Of a DNA stretch of 64,000 bases, positions 24,666 through 39,400 are shown piece by piece. The notes under the pieces are model-generated. The model was not told where the DNA came from, searched no databases, and saw only the letters and a list, made by a program, of their open reading frames with translations. This DNA comes from Fasciolopsis buskii. Lineage: Eukaryota; Platyhelminthes; Trematoda; Plagiorchiida; Fasciolidae. Numbering within the stretch: the stretch's first letter is position 1; each line of letters starts with the position of its first letter. The stretch spans positions 1 through 64,000 of the forward strand of contig LUCM01005623.1 of NCBI GenBank assembly GCA_008360955.1, read 5' to 3'. Both the position numbers and the translations under genes were made by a program.

Positions 24666-27600
24666 ATACGACTTATCATTGGCCCATCATAACCGGTTAT
24701 CAAGGGTAATATCAGGCCTTTCCGAATTGAACAAGCGCGGAACGTTGCATTAGCGTGTGCATCCACACACTCAAGTGTACTTGCATTAATCCGCATCGCT
24801 GGAGTCGATCAGCCACCACACATTCGGTTTCAAATTCCGTAGGCTTGTAAACATAACGACAGTGACCTCTAGGACTGTTGAACCATATTCATTAGGATTC
24901 ACAAGGGAACTGACGCATTTTCAGTCCAATCCACATTCCAGGCTCACCGCTGCTGTGCCCCTCTCCAAGTAGTGGGCGCTAACGGTCCAATGATACGAAT
25001 CGTGTTGGTTGAATAAATCGAATCGACACAAATATTTCGAGTTCGTTTCTGAGGTTTTGTACTTTGAAACTGTTGAAAACGATTCCGTTTTTTCATGCGG
25101 ATCGGAATGACCGTCTTCGTGTCCCTGGGTGGTGGAAACGTGCGTCGTTTATCCCACTTGGGAAGAGGGTGCCAGGCTTGAAGCACATCAGATAGACGAA
25201 AACATAAACACTCGCATAAATTACTGTTTCCTGGTTTATTCCACAAATTGGATTTCCCTCAGATGTGGTATACGTTTGTATGTGATCGATCCGTCCCATC
25301 CACAATGTTTTAATGTCGACCGAGCTGGGTCTTAGCGAGACAATGTACAGCTCAATGTTGAGGCTCGGCCCTTATGTAGTACGAGAAACAGACCAATCGA
25401 TTAGAAGTGAATCCCTACCGAGTCGATTTTAGGCCTAATTTCTTTCATGCTAAAGATGACGCTACACGGGCATGGACAGATAGAATCGAAGTGAGAAAAT
25501 CACTACTCAAAGGTGACAACTATTTTGCGCGAATGAGAACCGACTAGACAAGAGCGCGTGAAAGTTGAGAAGAGACCGACTAACGAACAGAATTTCAAAT
25601 ACTTAGCGCCACACCCAAACAAGCATGACACAAAGATACCATGTTTGGTTACATTTTACCATTCTTTTCTAGTCCAACCAAAATTAGTTGAATTGAGTGT
25701 TTCGTTGATCGCGAAATCGGACATGAAATTGGTCATCCACATTCGAAATGTACTGTCGCCCAGTACATAAAAAAACGCATTGTGTAATCTTGTATAAATT
25801 TACCGAATTGGAATGCCAAAACTGCGTCATTCCCAAATGGTAACGTGTACTCAATTTTGTGCACCATGCATGTACAACAATGTTTTATTTTCGGAGGAAA
25901 ATTCTAACCCGGTGATCAATAACCAGCAAACTGCAATTTATTCGATCAATCACGATGTTTCGTTTTAGAGCCACTTGATAGCATGATGATCTCAACGATG
26001 CGAGTCTTCTTCTTCGTTTCCACAGTTCCATTTTTCAAACACATTATATTCCGTTCATAACGCAGTGGGGTGATTGCCGACTGACACATGATCAAATCAA
26101 CCTAAGCGATAAAAATCACGTGTCGTGTATTGTGAATTCATTGTTAGTGCAATTTTGTCAAACCATACATCTAAACGCGTTGATGATTGGTGATACTCTT
26201 CAATTGGATCATTAGAGAATCGCATTAGTCACCATGAGAAAATAGATTGGATCATTTCATTCACCTTTTACATTTTTGTAATCTATTTGGGCATTCACTC
26301 CAGTAGATTGTTTCTTTAAAATTTAGGTTATTGGATAAAGTCTGGGAAGGGTAGCCTATAATAGTGATGATACCGGCGAACCATTGTAGTTAAAACACAG
26401 ACGGTTCAGTTCAGTTCAATTTGATTCGGAAACAGCCTACCGGTCAAGGTTTTCATACATTTCCGCCGCGTCATTGACAGGTTACCTCGGAGAACACTGC
26501 AGACCGAGATGGTCAATCTGCCCGTGTGCGTAACACCTGTCCCAAACACCTGAATCTACTCAAGTTGGGCTTTGTTTGATCGACTGGACTTCGTATCCCA
26601 AAATCCTACACATTCCAGTATTGCTAAGAAAATCCCCTAATCCTATTAAAAAGACGTCAGTGATCAAGCACTGATAGTCTCCGCGCATGTTCTGTCCTCA
26701 AAACCCCACTTATTATCGCGCACTGGGATGCTAACCTTTTTCCCTAGAGGTTTGTATTGGTTCTTGGGCCCATAGATCAAATATCAGATCAGACATTCTA
26801 GATGAACTTGATCACTAACGATGTCTTTCGTAAATAACAAATCTCTCCGACCTTTCTATCAGATTGTTTTACAGAGTCGTGCAGACGCTCCGCATTCACG
26901 AATCCGTTTTGCGCAGCCTTTCGCTCCACTGAGTGGTGCTAGTGACCATCTGCACGTCGAATGGATCAACTCACTCATGTATTGTGGACTTCAAAAGTCT
27001 AAAAACTTAAAAATCTCGTTGTATGACTTCCGCCTCCGTACAGACGGATAGAATGTCATATAACTTCCGCATTGCCAGGCAAACTTCTACCAACGGATAA
27101 ATAACACCTAACCAAACTAAGAATATGACGATTTTAGCACAAATAGAAATGAGATTGAGTAGTTGAATCACTTCAAATTGAACATGTTATACCAGTTTGT
27201 TTAGAAGGGGTTTGCAAACACTGCAAGCGGTGGATTATCCCGATTCGGGCGGTTACAACAGAAGTGGAGGACGAAACAGGTATCCTATCACAAGTATAAA
27301 CAGCACTTGGTTTTACAACAGCAGAAGGCACGTTTTTTGCACAAACTCCAAAAGGTTTACTAGCGTACTCCTATTTCAACGGGAATCGCAAAAGCGACCC
27401 TGCGGCACATGTCAATCGAAATTCAGAAGTTACAAACTCTATTTGTTAAAGCGATAATCGATCTTGCCACTTCGTTTACGGCGTTATTCGCCGTAATTCA
27501 CTGTAATTTGCCAAGTATCAATTGGCATTGCATGTTCAGTGAATCGACTGACCGATAGCAGTTTAAATTGGAAAACCCATGATGTGTCACCATCTTTGTG

Positions 27601-28134
27601 CTTGACATCTAGGATAATCAGTAATCGAGTTATGGAGTCAACATATGGACCGTCTGAACTGTGATCACCAACGGCAAAAAACACTGCTTGTACGGTAGGC
27701 TTCTGGAAGCTTGAGGTGGAGTTTCGCTTGCATGATGACAGTATGCTACCGTTGTTACGAAATATTAGTCAACGTTTCGATCAGCAAATTTAACACTCCC
27801 CAACGGGATCTGTCAAAAAACCAAACGTCAGCTTATTTAGTTGTGACTACGAAGACATCTAATCCATTGAAACTGGAAAGTAGTTGCGTAGTTATCATTA
27901 TCGTGGCTATTATAAAAGATTCAGTTCTTCGAACGAACGACCGGAGGTCTAACACACCGGCGGTTGGAAAACTCTAGTACATCGTCATCACCAACTTGAC
28001 ATATCGAAGACAATACAAAACTCCTTGGATTGGCCAACCGATGAAGGCCACTACTGTACGCTTGAGAGACAGAAATAAATTGTTTGACAGAGTGCGAGTT
28101 AAATATTCACTATCTCATTTGCCTACCCAGCTGA
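24666..28134. other. No recognised gene
   Basis: ORFs at 26821-27051, 27197-27457 and 27684-27484 look partly protein-like but match no family I know. The last 120 bases before the rRNA fragment are unrelated to 18S. Confidence 0.4.
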
Positions 28135-28340
28135 TGTCCACCCGTTCCCTCGCGGGTCAGGGCATAGTGGCATGTATTAGCTCTAGAATTACTACAGTTA
28201 TCCATGTAGTATGTACGATCTAAGGAACCACAGCTGATTTAATGAGCCATTCGCGGTTTCACCGTTTAAAGGTTTGTACTTAGACATGCATGGCTTAATC
28301 TCTGAGACAAGCATATGACTACTGGCAGGATCAACCAGAT
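28135..28340 (-). rRNA. 5' end of 18S rRNA, truncated copy
   Basis: Read on the minus strand from 28340, the sequence begins CTGGTTGATCCTGCCAGTAG, the universal 18S start, and continues through TTAAGCCATGCATGTCTAAG and TTCTAGAGCTAATACATG to about base 205. Similarity stops abruptly near 28138 after a GGGTGGA-like segment; unrelated DNA follows. It looks very well conserved, so the insertion is recent, or it marks an assembly joint or the edge of a dispersed rDNA piece. It cannot make a functional rRNA. Confidence 0.95.
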
Positions 28341-28850
28341 TGTTCACAATATCCTCGACCCGTTCAGCCAAGGCCGTCAGGGCATCAAAGCGAGGATCTA
28401 TGCATCGGAGCATACCGCAGCACCGCGTCGGCCACTGCGGATCGATAGCACCGTAAATCACTGCCAACTCGTGGCCCAGTGTTTCTCGGCTTATTCACGC
28501 CAGCGTTAATCGGACATGCACCACCGTAGCAACCTGTAACCGGCCGCCCGGCTTACAGGACAGGTCAATCGGATTACTAGTTTCAAGGGAGACAGGCTAC
28601 GCCCAAGAACAGATGACCAGCCCAGAAGGACCAGCCCTCCACTCGAGAGCCAGCAGTCATCCCGTGGCATGCGTGACAAATGTCACCCCACACCCTCAGA
28701 CCGCCTACTCACACCCGGGGGCACGCCACCAATACGATACCACCGGCTTGCGAATAGTGTCTGTGCGCCGCACCCACCACAGCAACTACTGCGGAGGGTC
28801 AGTGAAAACACGGCGACCGGAGAAATAAGCCAAAATGACAGTACACTAAT
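28341..28850 (-). other. Probable rDNA external transcribed spacer attached to the 18S fragment
   Basis: This GC-richer stretch lies directly upstream of the 18S start in rRNA sense and has no protein similarity. Its position and composition fit 5' ETS. The outer limit is a guess from composition; the region beyond 28850 returns to AT-rich sequence. Confidence 0.5.
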
Positions 28851-30346
28851 GTGATTTTGGTTTCTGATTTCCGAATGCCCGAGAAAAACCAATCCGGAAT
28901 AACGCGGACCCGGTAGCCGGATAAATTCCTTCCCTCATAACTGCAGCATACTGGTCCATCTCAGTTTACTTTGATCTCGACAACTGACCTTTCATTACTG
29001 CACACTGGACACGCTTGGTTCTGTGCAGCATCGACTACTCGTACGTAGACTTGACGAAATATGGTGGAAAAAAGAACTCGGGGGACAATGATTCGAAGTT
29101 ATTTAGGCAAGAAAAAAAATCCGAATTCATTTATGCTATTGGCTGCTCTACTTGGCTATGTTATTTTAATGTCTACCTCCAACGTCATCCTGGGATTTTG
29201 GCATATCCCATCCTGGGACAACGTCCTGGTCACTGTGTTCATACCTATTCGCCGTGCTGTTGTCTACGATCAAGGTGATACTCACAGCAGATGTCCGAAT
29301 CTGCTTGCGTCTCTAGTGGTTGGTTAAATTAGAAGTGTACAGTACGGTTTTCGACAAATTTAACAACAGTTGAATATATTCAAACGGACATTACAAAACA
29401 AGAATTGTAGACATCCTATCTGGTTCTTCGTGTATCGCTTTTCAAATATTGTTAGCACGATCATGTCAATGTTTTAATTACCTTTGGAGTTTCGTTAACT
29501 TACAACAATCTCTACGCAAAATCCCAGAAAATCACAGTCTTTGGGGGCATTGTTTTCTTTTCAAACAGACACAGACAGAGAGAGCATAAATAATACTAGA
29601 ACAATATAGCAAAGGTACAGAACTACGACAAGGAGACAGGAAAACAATACCGTGACCACGGTTACTGTTGATTTTGTTTCGCTAGAGTAATTGTTCAAAG
29701 TCGTTCATTGTTTTGTTAATCAGATTGAATCTGATAGACTAGAATTGGCCCTCCTTTGTGAATGCAATTTTTTCGAGTCGTATTTCCTTGATCACAGAAG
29801 CCGGAAATCGATCGCGATAAGCTGAGAAGGTCGGTCGGAATTATGGCTCCATCGAAAAATTATCGATTTCTGAAAAATAGATAAAAAGAAACAGAGGGGA
29901 CATGCAGGATAGTCGAGGTTTTGTGACAACTGACAACGGGCTGTACGAAGGAGGGTTTACATGAGGGGTCAGGTTGAATCCGATCGTTTTATCGCTCACG
30001 AGTACTTGGATTCATCTGCGCATGGAATTTTAGGAGCAAGAATGGGAACAGAGGCAGAGAGAGAACCAGGCGGACGTCGGCAAAATCCCTACAAAGGATG
30101 GCCTAGATAAAAGGAGATCAGACTGACTGTGTAGAGTGGATAGTGGTGACATCGAAGCGAAAAGGATCGATGTGAGGAAATATGGTGGTTTTGTTAAAGT
30201 AGCGAAAGAACAATCGGGGACCGACGGAGAAGGATGCAGACTAGGCGTGAGTCGACATCTAGCTGAGGCTGATGAACCCGGAGGCACAGACGGAAACCCT
30301 CTAAGTAATGAGATTGCACTACAGTTTATCCGTCGATCTTGGTAAC
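28851..30346. other. PFK 3' flank
   Basis: The right part should hold the PFK 3' UTR (minus strand). No AATAAA is visible on that strand; an ATTAAA lies near 29475-29480. The 88-codon plus ORF at 29061-29327 has no recognised motif. Confidence 0.45.
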
Positions 30347-30470
30347 TCAATGGATACCTTTGTCCGGGCCGGTGAATATACTCTCCGATTCATATAAGCT
30401 GTCGTGTTTGGCCATGATACGCATCAAGGGACGCAAATTTAGCCACCACTCCTCACGAGGTAGACGGTGT
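30347..30470 (-). CDS. PFK: PFK last exon k with stop codon
   Basis: A 124-base exon after TTTTCAG encodes [20 protein letters not shown] then [20 protein letters not shown] and TGA at 30349-30347. It matches the conserved C-terminal HRIPKEQWWxxLRPLxRxLAK segment. A 106-codon ORF overlapping it in another frame is a shadow. No AATAAA is visible on this strand in the next kilobase downstream. Confidence 0.96.
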
Positions 30471-33400
30471 CTGAAAATTGATAGCAACATAAGGAATGAG
30501 TTCACATTTTTATGAAGTAATAACCAAGTGTAATAAACTTGGCCAATAATTCACAAATTCAGTGGGATGCAAATGTGATCGGACTTGGAAAATCAGGAGT
30601 TTGATGTCATGAAACTTAAATTTACGATTATGGTAACTCAAATGTGCTTGCATTTAACGATATCTGCGGTTATGAACTCAAGAGCCTACTAAAGAATATC
30701 GTCATTCATGCTCATTTCTAAATTACCTAGCAAGAGAGAATTGCCAACGGAATAGAAGATAAGAGCTTCAATCAAGTGGTGTGATTACTTTCCCCATTGG
30801 GAACGCACGATCGGCACGTAGATTCCTACTGAAAGGTCATCAGTTAGGAAAACAGAGCAAAGTGACATGCTGAGTTGGAACAACAAAAAAAAACACCAGT
30901 TCCCGATCTCTGTTTTAGATTTTCATCTCTCTGACACGTAACTGCTCCTAGGGACCTGTTCCTTGCGGATCACAGGAACGAATTCCGATGACGGGTTTTG
31001 TATTCGAGCCAACACTAGTAGATATAACTGTCAAGCGTCCCCGAATTCCAAACTGTTTGCCCAATAAAATAACGCTGAAACCACGCCCAACAGACAATGT
31101 GCCTTCAGCCTTTTGGCACACTTGTCACATTTTGGCGGGAGCTCAAAATACCAATACCTTGGTTAGGATAACAAAGAATCGAAAATCTGACCGTCTTCAT
31201 TGTAACTGGGTTTAGCGTCCAAAAAATCTAAGGAAAGTATAAAGTAGCACAATTTTGACTGCAGTTAATCGGAACGTCGTATGATGGCTAATCGATGTCT
31301 GAATGACTTTTAGAAAACAGAAGATTTTAGCCATTTTTGATAATGGTAGCACATGTGTGAAATGGTAGTTGGGATGCCCTGAGCAAAACAGTGGGTGATT
31401 CAGCAAATGGACCAATAAACAAAGCTCTAGTGACTTCGATAGCATGTTCTAATCATGGACTTAATTAACTGGCAATATTACACACCGACAAACCGTTGGA
31501 TATTTCAGTTACAACATGGGAACATTGTCTTTCGTTCAGGATTCAAGACGCTCAATGGAATGCCCAAACGGAGCAGGATAACTGGCCAGTTTGTAACAGC
31601 TGCTGACTCGATAGAAACTATAGCACGAATCAACTGCTTCATAACTTAGGGTTAAAAATACACGATATTAACAAAGTTATTGGTTGTAATGAATGTATTT
31701 TTATTACCTCTTCAAAAACATAAGGAGCTGAATCTTTCATCCAACTAGTCCCATTTCGAAAAAGCACCTTGTATGGTCGATGTAGACTGTGAGATCAGCA
31801 GATGTAGTGAAATGTTTATCTCAAGCTCGGTAGCAGAGAATGGTATAAATTCCATATTGCAATTTACAATGGTTACCACACATCCCTAAACAAGAGCTTC
31901 GCCGTTGTTTAGTTGCCTCGATACGCTTCGCCTAGGCCCGGGCCGAACAAGAAGCAAACCCAACCATTTTAGGCAACCCAACATAAAGGGGACACGTCGC
32001 GTGTGGCTTGGCAGCCCAGCGTCATCGTCAAGTAATATGATGAAAAGTGACCCCAAACCACATAAGGACCCAATGGGTACAACCAGCCACGTGGCAGCGA
32101 CTGTCATCAACCACCAAAGTAGCCGGCGGATTTTGGATTCAAACTTAAGACCTTTTCGGAATGACACATTCAATCCAAATGACCACAGTGAACATCAGAA
32201 AAATCCGGATTCCATAATTTTAATGTGGCTTCCTAATCCTCTGAGAACATAAATGCTCCTGAGTTGCTCCAATGGACCTCAATGAATTTGTCAGAATCTG
32301 ACGGTGAATCTCATCTGGGCACCAGAAAAATGAAACGCATTACCCTTCAAATAATTGGGATTGGTTTCGCGAATCAATGGCCACGTGGAGGATAGGGTTG
32401 CAACGACGAGCGATAGCACATACAATGCTTTTCTGCAGCTGCATTATAAATTTTGGATGCACAACGAAATCAGCCTTCACACGCCAATTCGAGTATGTTG
32501 TGCTGTCATTCGTCCTAGCTGAACGTAACATAGCTATTACGACTGGAGTAAACCAGATTACGAAAATTTGATAAATGACGCCTTAGGCAAATTATTCGGG
32601 CAAGATTAGGAGACAGAAACTCTAGTGACGAAATAAAGAGCCGACAGCGGAATGTTGAATAAATGCCCATGTGTACAACGATGTCGACTGTAGTGACTTC
32701 GGTACATACTACAGCGCACGGATAGGGAAGTGTCCGGACAAATGGTCTATTTCGTAACCTATTCGAAATGCATGGCCGCCTTGGTGATCAGTAGAAAATT
32801 TTGATTCGTGTTGTCGAAAATGAATCCCGGTGTCTAGATCAAAATGCAGTCACTGTTGGTATTCGGTAGATAATTACGAGGTGACAATGGAAACTACAGC
32901 ACATCAGTGCAAGCTAAAATGTTGCAAATTGACAAATTCTGATCCAGACCCATCATTCTTGAGTAGCAAAGACGTGAAACCAATATCCTTGATATCGATC
33001 AGGTTTCCAGAGTCCGTGGGAATAAAGCATCAGAAAGAACTGATCTAAAGGGATTATGTGAGTACTATAGTGCGATATGCCTACTCAGCAACATGGAATA
33101 GCTTGCAAATAACTGTTCAAGATCTACTTACTTGAAATCGGTGTTTTCCCGCAGTTGAAGCACTTCACTAAACGTGGAGCTTTGCCGAATTATGCCAAGG
33201 AGAGTGCAGGAAGACGAGTCTGGACAGTGTACGGTGCCTGGAAGTGGTGCAATGGAAATAAAGACTGATCAAAGAAATGAAGAAGATAAATGAAGGAATT
33301 GGTCTGCACCGTCTAAATTGGTATGCTATTCGAAATATTCTACTTCTTTTCCGAAATCATCGATCGAGTCCCCAATGTAAGGGTAGAACGATCAGATTTT

Positions 33401-36400
33401 GTTTTCTTTCTTTGAAACATTCCAAGTATGTAGAAGCTTGGGCATTTTTTCCAAATAAACTGTTGGAAAATCTCATGATAGACTATCAAACAGATAAAGT
33501 TCTTCGTTCACCTGAGCACATTACTTGGGTTTACACAAAACTGAGAAAGCTGGATTAGAAGTGGTCATTCCTGTACCCTTCTTTTTCTGTGTTCGATCGC
33601 TGTGTACTTTTTTTCGAAATCTTCGAGTGCCACATTGGACAACAACCCATCCACATTGGGAAAAAATTGCCACAACTTGGTAATAAACAGTTTTATCTAG
33701 AAATACGGAAATTTAGAACGGATGAGTTTTGATCAACTACTTGCACATGATATGATCAGTGTTTTGCTTATCTAACAAACACAAAACCTCGAGAGAGAGA
33801 GAGAGAGAGACGCAGTTTTTGACCTTTGAATTTAATGATGAGCCAGTCACTGAAAGCTCTTCAGTTTCAGCCTTCCGTTCGATTGCCACTTCGATTCTCA
33901 AAAATGATAATGATGCTGCACGGGGTGATAGAACTATTTAAAAAACGATAGATGGTGTACTACCTTTATTGTGAAGTGTATAAGAAAAAATACAGGTAGT
34001 ACTAAAACGTGGAGAAAAACAGCAAGGTGTGTGAAAATGCAAACGAATCAACCGATTTCAAAAACGATATGTGAATGTTTTTTCGATCGCAAGAACTATG
34101 ATATAAATGATTGTCATCACCTACCGTCTAGTACAATCGAAGTGAACTAAAAAAAGGGTGTTTGACGCAACATGTCGTGAGTGCAGATCTCCTGTCTACA
34201 ACCACGGACAGTCAGTGTAAACAACAGTGAACCAACATTTGGATTACCGCCTGTAGCCACTCTCTCGTCAGATTGACAATAAAGTAACTAATTGCTCAGA
34301 AAAGGATATCTGCGTTAAGTGCCACCATCCACCGACAACATTGATAATGGTACCAAAAAAGCTCGCAAGAAAGACCATAACGAAGGAGAAATAGAGGAAG
34401 TGAACATTCATACTTAGACGCTCAGTAGTATCAGAAGAAACAAATTAAAAGGTAAAGACCTTACCATCCCCACGCAATCCCAGGTTGATTTGCTCATGCA
34501 GCCAATCGATGGCTTTCGAGCCGAATTTGGTGCCCAAATTCCGATCAAAAGGTGACGGTTCGTTGCCCTGTTGCATGTGACCCAAGACGTTGTAGCTGTT
34601 TATCACAAATGAAAATCCACAGACGAGAGTGCCTCATTCAGTTTTACTCAAAACAATCATAATACTTAAGTCCCGTCCACCCGAAAACAAAAAGAACAAA
34701 ACAAAATGTGTACTGTGAAAACAAACAAAAAAACAATTAGTTTGTAGTTGTTTATTTCCCCCGTCTATGTCCACTTTTGTGAGATTCTATTTGCAGGTTG
34801 TTGCACTGGCTGCATGCTTGTTATCAAGTCGATATATATATATATATATATATAGTGTTATGAATTATGAAAAGCAGTACGTCCAAAAACAAGGGGCTTA
34901 GTTAGGACATACCCAACAGTTACAAGTCAATGACTATCAAGCAGACGGGAATTTCATTGTTTCTGGAGATCAAAAACATGAATCGAAGAAACGTTTCCAG
35001 CAGATTGGTGATTTCCACATTAACCTGGTGATAGTATGAATTCTCTTATCTATACCCATTACTAGGCATCTGAAACGAACTAGTGGTTTTGCCCTTCGTT
35101 TCTATTTTAAGCTAACTTTGAGCTCAGTGATATCGAAGCTTCGTATTAGAACTTCAGTACAATTCAATGACAATCCGCGGGCAGGTGAGCCATACAAACG
35201 ACGGTCGACGATAATCCGTTGCCACCCGGCTCGTTGCCACGTCTGACCTAGTGAGACCATATGTGGTTCTAAACCAGTCCGACTTTTTAAGGGTCACGGT
35301 TGCCGGGTTTCCACCACCCCCGTCATGCAGTGGGCGCAAATGGCTGTGGGGCGTGTCCCTTCCACTATATTCATGTTTCAAGCATATAATAAAAAAACAT
35401 CGGTTGCCGTTAGGTGGTAAACAAAATGGGTAGAAAGAATACGTGATGGCATGCAGTAGTCACCGACCTGACTAAAAGAGGATCGCTTTTTGTGATCTAT
35501 CATTACCTTGCTGTTTGCATTACTCATTATCACCTCAAAACTCAGGTTGACTGGTCCTAGAACGTGGAATTATTCGAAAATGAGGTATTCAAAGTTGTCG
35601 GTCATCCGGATTCCGAGACTAAAGCACACAACGATTTCACGGTGACGCTTTTTCAAAGAAACCAGAAATAGGGCCTTGTTTAATTGGCAAGATCATGCAC
35701 CCTCCATGCAGCCGGAGCGTTAGGTCGAACATGTGAGAAACAATTCAGTCATAAGTCCATCTCAAAGGCGCATATGTGCGTTCAAACCAGATGTCAGTAA
35801 GGCTGTGACAACTTATTCAGAAAACGTTGAAATTGAATCTCAAATTATCACCGAAAACATGCATGTTTTCGGCTGTCGTAGTGTTTCGAAATTTTCATGT
35901 TCACATTCGCATTGCTTTTCGTGTCACCGAATATTTGCCAATTTGCTTTGTTACAGTTGGATTAGAGAGAGAGAGCGGTGAAATTCACCTCGCAAATACC
36001 GCTCGGGACGATTTGATTTCTATCTCCGAGTGTGAACCTGTTGGGTCAACTGATTTTCAATAGGTTACATTTTATCTGTATAAACATATCGAACAAAACA
36101 ATCCTTTCATTCACTATCAGACTGATAAGCACGTTTTTGGTTCTGACAAATTCGGGTGGACATGTCTGTCATCATACGTGTCACAGACGTTTCACGGATC
36201 GGATTCGAAAAGGTCTGGTCTTGGAGATATCATAACTTGCAAACAACATACGACTGAGAACAAGTCTATCAGAAAAGTTCAGCTTAAAGACCGTGGTGGT
36301 AACGGGCACAGAATATGATGCCGATAGGTTTGTCATGAAACAATCGTAGCGACAAATTTCAATACACCATTCGCAACCATTGGCAGTGTGTGTGCTCTAA

Positions 36401-39400
36401 TTTGGAATGTCGTCTTGCATCGTCTCGAACGAAATGTCAAATGGACAGGTCGAGATGGGACGTAAAGCTTGGCAGACGAGGAACAAGATCCCGAATGCAA
36501 ATGTACCACGGACAGGAACACATGGTAATGGAACAATAAATATGCATAGTAAAATATACGCACACCGTCTTGTTGTGGCATGAACTAGTCACTGAAATCC
36601 GTATTGTACACCCCACTTGCATCTGTTTGCGACGCGCTGTTAAGGACACGAGTATCATGCAGCCAACTGTTCAGTCGACTGAATAGTTGACCCGGAAAAT
36701 ACGATATTTGGTTTAACCATGGCACCAGTGATTTCCAGAAATGCAGTAACAAAGTTTTGAGCATCAAATGACAGCGTGATAAGATAGTCATGAATGGCAT
36801 GGGCTAGCGCCTGAGGGCCACCGGGTGGTTAACGTAACGTAACAGTTTCACTATTTGACATTAGTACAGCTTATCGAAGTGAGTGAATGTCTGGAAAACT
36901 AGTCCACGTTCTGCACTGTTTGATTAACAGTCCTCAGTAGACATAAAAGATGCAAGCAAACACACTGAATTCAAGCTAGTTCTTGCTTACCAAAAACCAA
37001 TCACGATTTGTCTACGATCAGTAAGCATTACCAAACTAAGAGACCGCGATAGATGACGTGGCAGTATCTAAGTGCATCCAAAAAAACAGGAATTGGATCC
37101 CTTGACGTGCGAAGATCAAAGAAACTGCGGCTAGATGGCGGGTCCAGAACGCGATTACACGAATAAGGACCTGTATGCCATAAAATGAAACTTCACATAT
37201 CGGAAATACGGAATAATAGATACAGAACAAAATCCCATCTGCGACAGCATCAATCGATTGGTTTGGTTAAGACTTTGAATAACCAGTCGATTAGTTGATG
37301 TAATAGTAGTTGTTGACAATCATGCTTTGTTCCCAAAAGTGTGAATGTGTTTGCCAAAGTCTTCTCTCCCGTGGTTTAGGCCAATCCCACTAACACCATC
37401 GCGTGTTCCGAAAAATGGTTGATTTTGTTTTTTTTTCTTTGAGTAAGCTATTGACTGGAGGTAGTCAGTTCATCAAGCGGTGAATAAACGAATATAAATC
37501 TCTTTCGTCACTGATCTCGTGTGTGCATGCGTACGTGTCATCGATTAGCACTTACCGGCAATCAAAAATGCCTTTGCCTTCCTCCGCGTATAACTGATGA
37601 ATGAATTGGGTTGTGTAATTTTTGTTCGCATATTCCGTACGCAAGATTAGACCACGTTGCACATTGTCCGCAATTTTCGCGCGCAAATGCACTACATCTT
37701 GTCGCAAATCATCAATGGTGAACGGTTCTTCGTAGATGTACGCAGCATCTGCACCACCGGCCAAACCGCTCATTGTGGCCAAATAGCCGCAAAAACCGCC
37801 CATTGTTTCCACAACGAATACACGACGTTTGGTGCCCATAGCACTCTGTTTGATTTTGTCCAAAATCTGATATGTCATGCATGAAATCAGTTCAAAAATT
37901 ATACACAATGGAAGTATCTTTACGATCATTAACGAGTCGACAGTCGGAAAATGCATTCTTTTAACAGGACCTGAATCCTGCAGATCCTGCTACTTATAGT
38001 CACATATAGTTCTTGCGTTTCGCATAATGTAATATGGGCAAGCATTTGCGAATGACTCAGTCTCCCAGTAAACATAGAACCCAAAGTAAGCAGACTCAAA
38101 TTTATCCTCAAACTTGAGATTATTTTTTCACTTCGCCGGTCTGCGTCTTCCTGTACACCTCTAAAGCGTCCTCATGAGAATTGCAGCAGGAATTGGAGGA
38201 TCTACAAAACTTTATGCGACCGGCTTCGGATTCCGTTCAGTTCGGTTCCACAATTCCGTTTGCTAGCGGTAATGCTCACGAGAATTCGCAAGTTTTGGTG
38301 CACACGAACAAACGAGTCGAGCGGAAGATATCCAAACAATGGAGTGTAGTAGATGGGACTGATTGTCTAGCATCAACCTACTAACCACATGAGCTACGAC
38401 GCTGGGATAATTATAACGAGGAAGACTAACTGTGATCTAAGTCACTAACTTCTGATAGCTAAAATTAGGCAAAACTACCTTTACGACTCCCAATTCCTTA
38501 CTGTCCGTGAAATTGGCAAAGTCACTAAAGTTGTTCTCACTTTCCGCTGACAAACTTGTTATTAAAGAACGGCGCAGGTTAAAACCTCAATAACACATAC
38601 AAGTAAAAGGCACTTTGTATTCATAATTTAATGAAAAATTCAGTTGGCCTGTCACCTCACTGAATCAAACACACTACCGCTTTTCAGGCAGATTCCCTCT
38701 GATCGTCTGTGCATTCCCATCAGCAGGAAATAAAAGGAGACTTCTCTTCTATACCTCCACTGCTCACAGATTGATATATATATATATATGTGCATATGTA
38801 TATATATAGATACTGTATACTGTATACTAATAAGAAGTGGACGAAAATGTTGGGGCGTTTTACCGCATATTCCAGTCCGAGCCGCTACTAATCGATTGCA
38901 AGAACAACCAAGTTCTTTGAATCGAATTGTCCTCATTTCGTTTGTTGGGAATGTTGAAGCAATCCAGCCAACGTAAAAAGCAACCAGCGCACTGGCTGTA
39001 TTCTCAAGATGGACTTTTGAACAGGACTGTGCAATTCTCCGTGCGATAAACTATAGGTAGTTTTACACAGGTCCATATAAATACGAACAATTTACGGATA
39101 TACTCAATGTTACTTAGAAGAACAATTTATTCCTCGTTCACATCTGTTGCATGAGACAAAACGAATCAGCTGAACACAGCTCCCGTGATCATCCACGATG
39201 ATTCGACTGTCGATGTTTCATGACGAATATCTTTTCAAAGGATTTCCTCGGCACCCGATCAGATAAAAAATTATAAGATTAAAAACCAATTCCACTGAAC
39301 TTAACCATCATGATTATACCCGCTATCTATCGGGATAAAATGATGAAGTTACTGCTTGCATAAAAGCTCTCGAAATACATTGGCAGAAGCAAGTAGAACA

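Noticed and set aside
30030..30350. 106-codon minus ORF beginning at the PFK stop
   Set aside because: Wrong frame over the last PFK codons and then 3' flank; no motif.
32340..32531. 63-codon minus ORF in PFK intron 10, tested as a PFK exon
   Set aside because: It does not match the PFK C-terminus; exons at 33132-33237 and 30347-30470 already join in phase.
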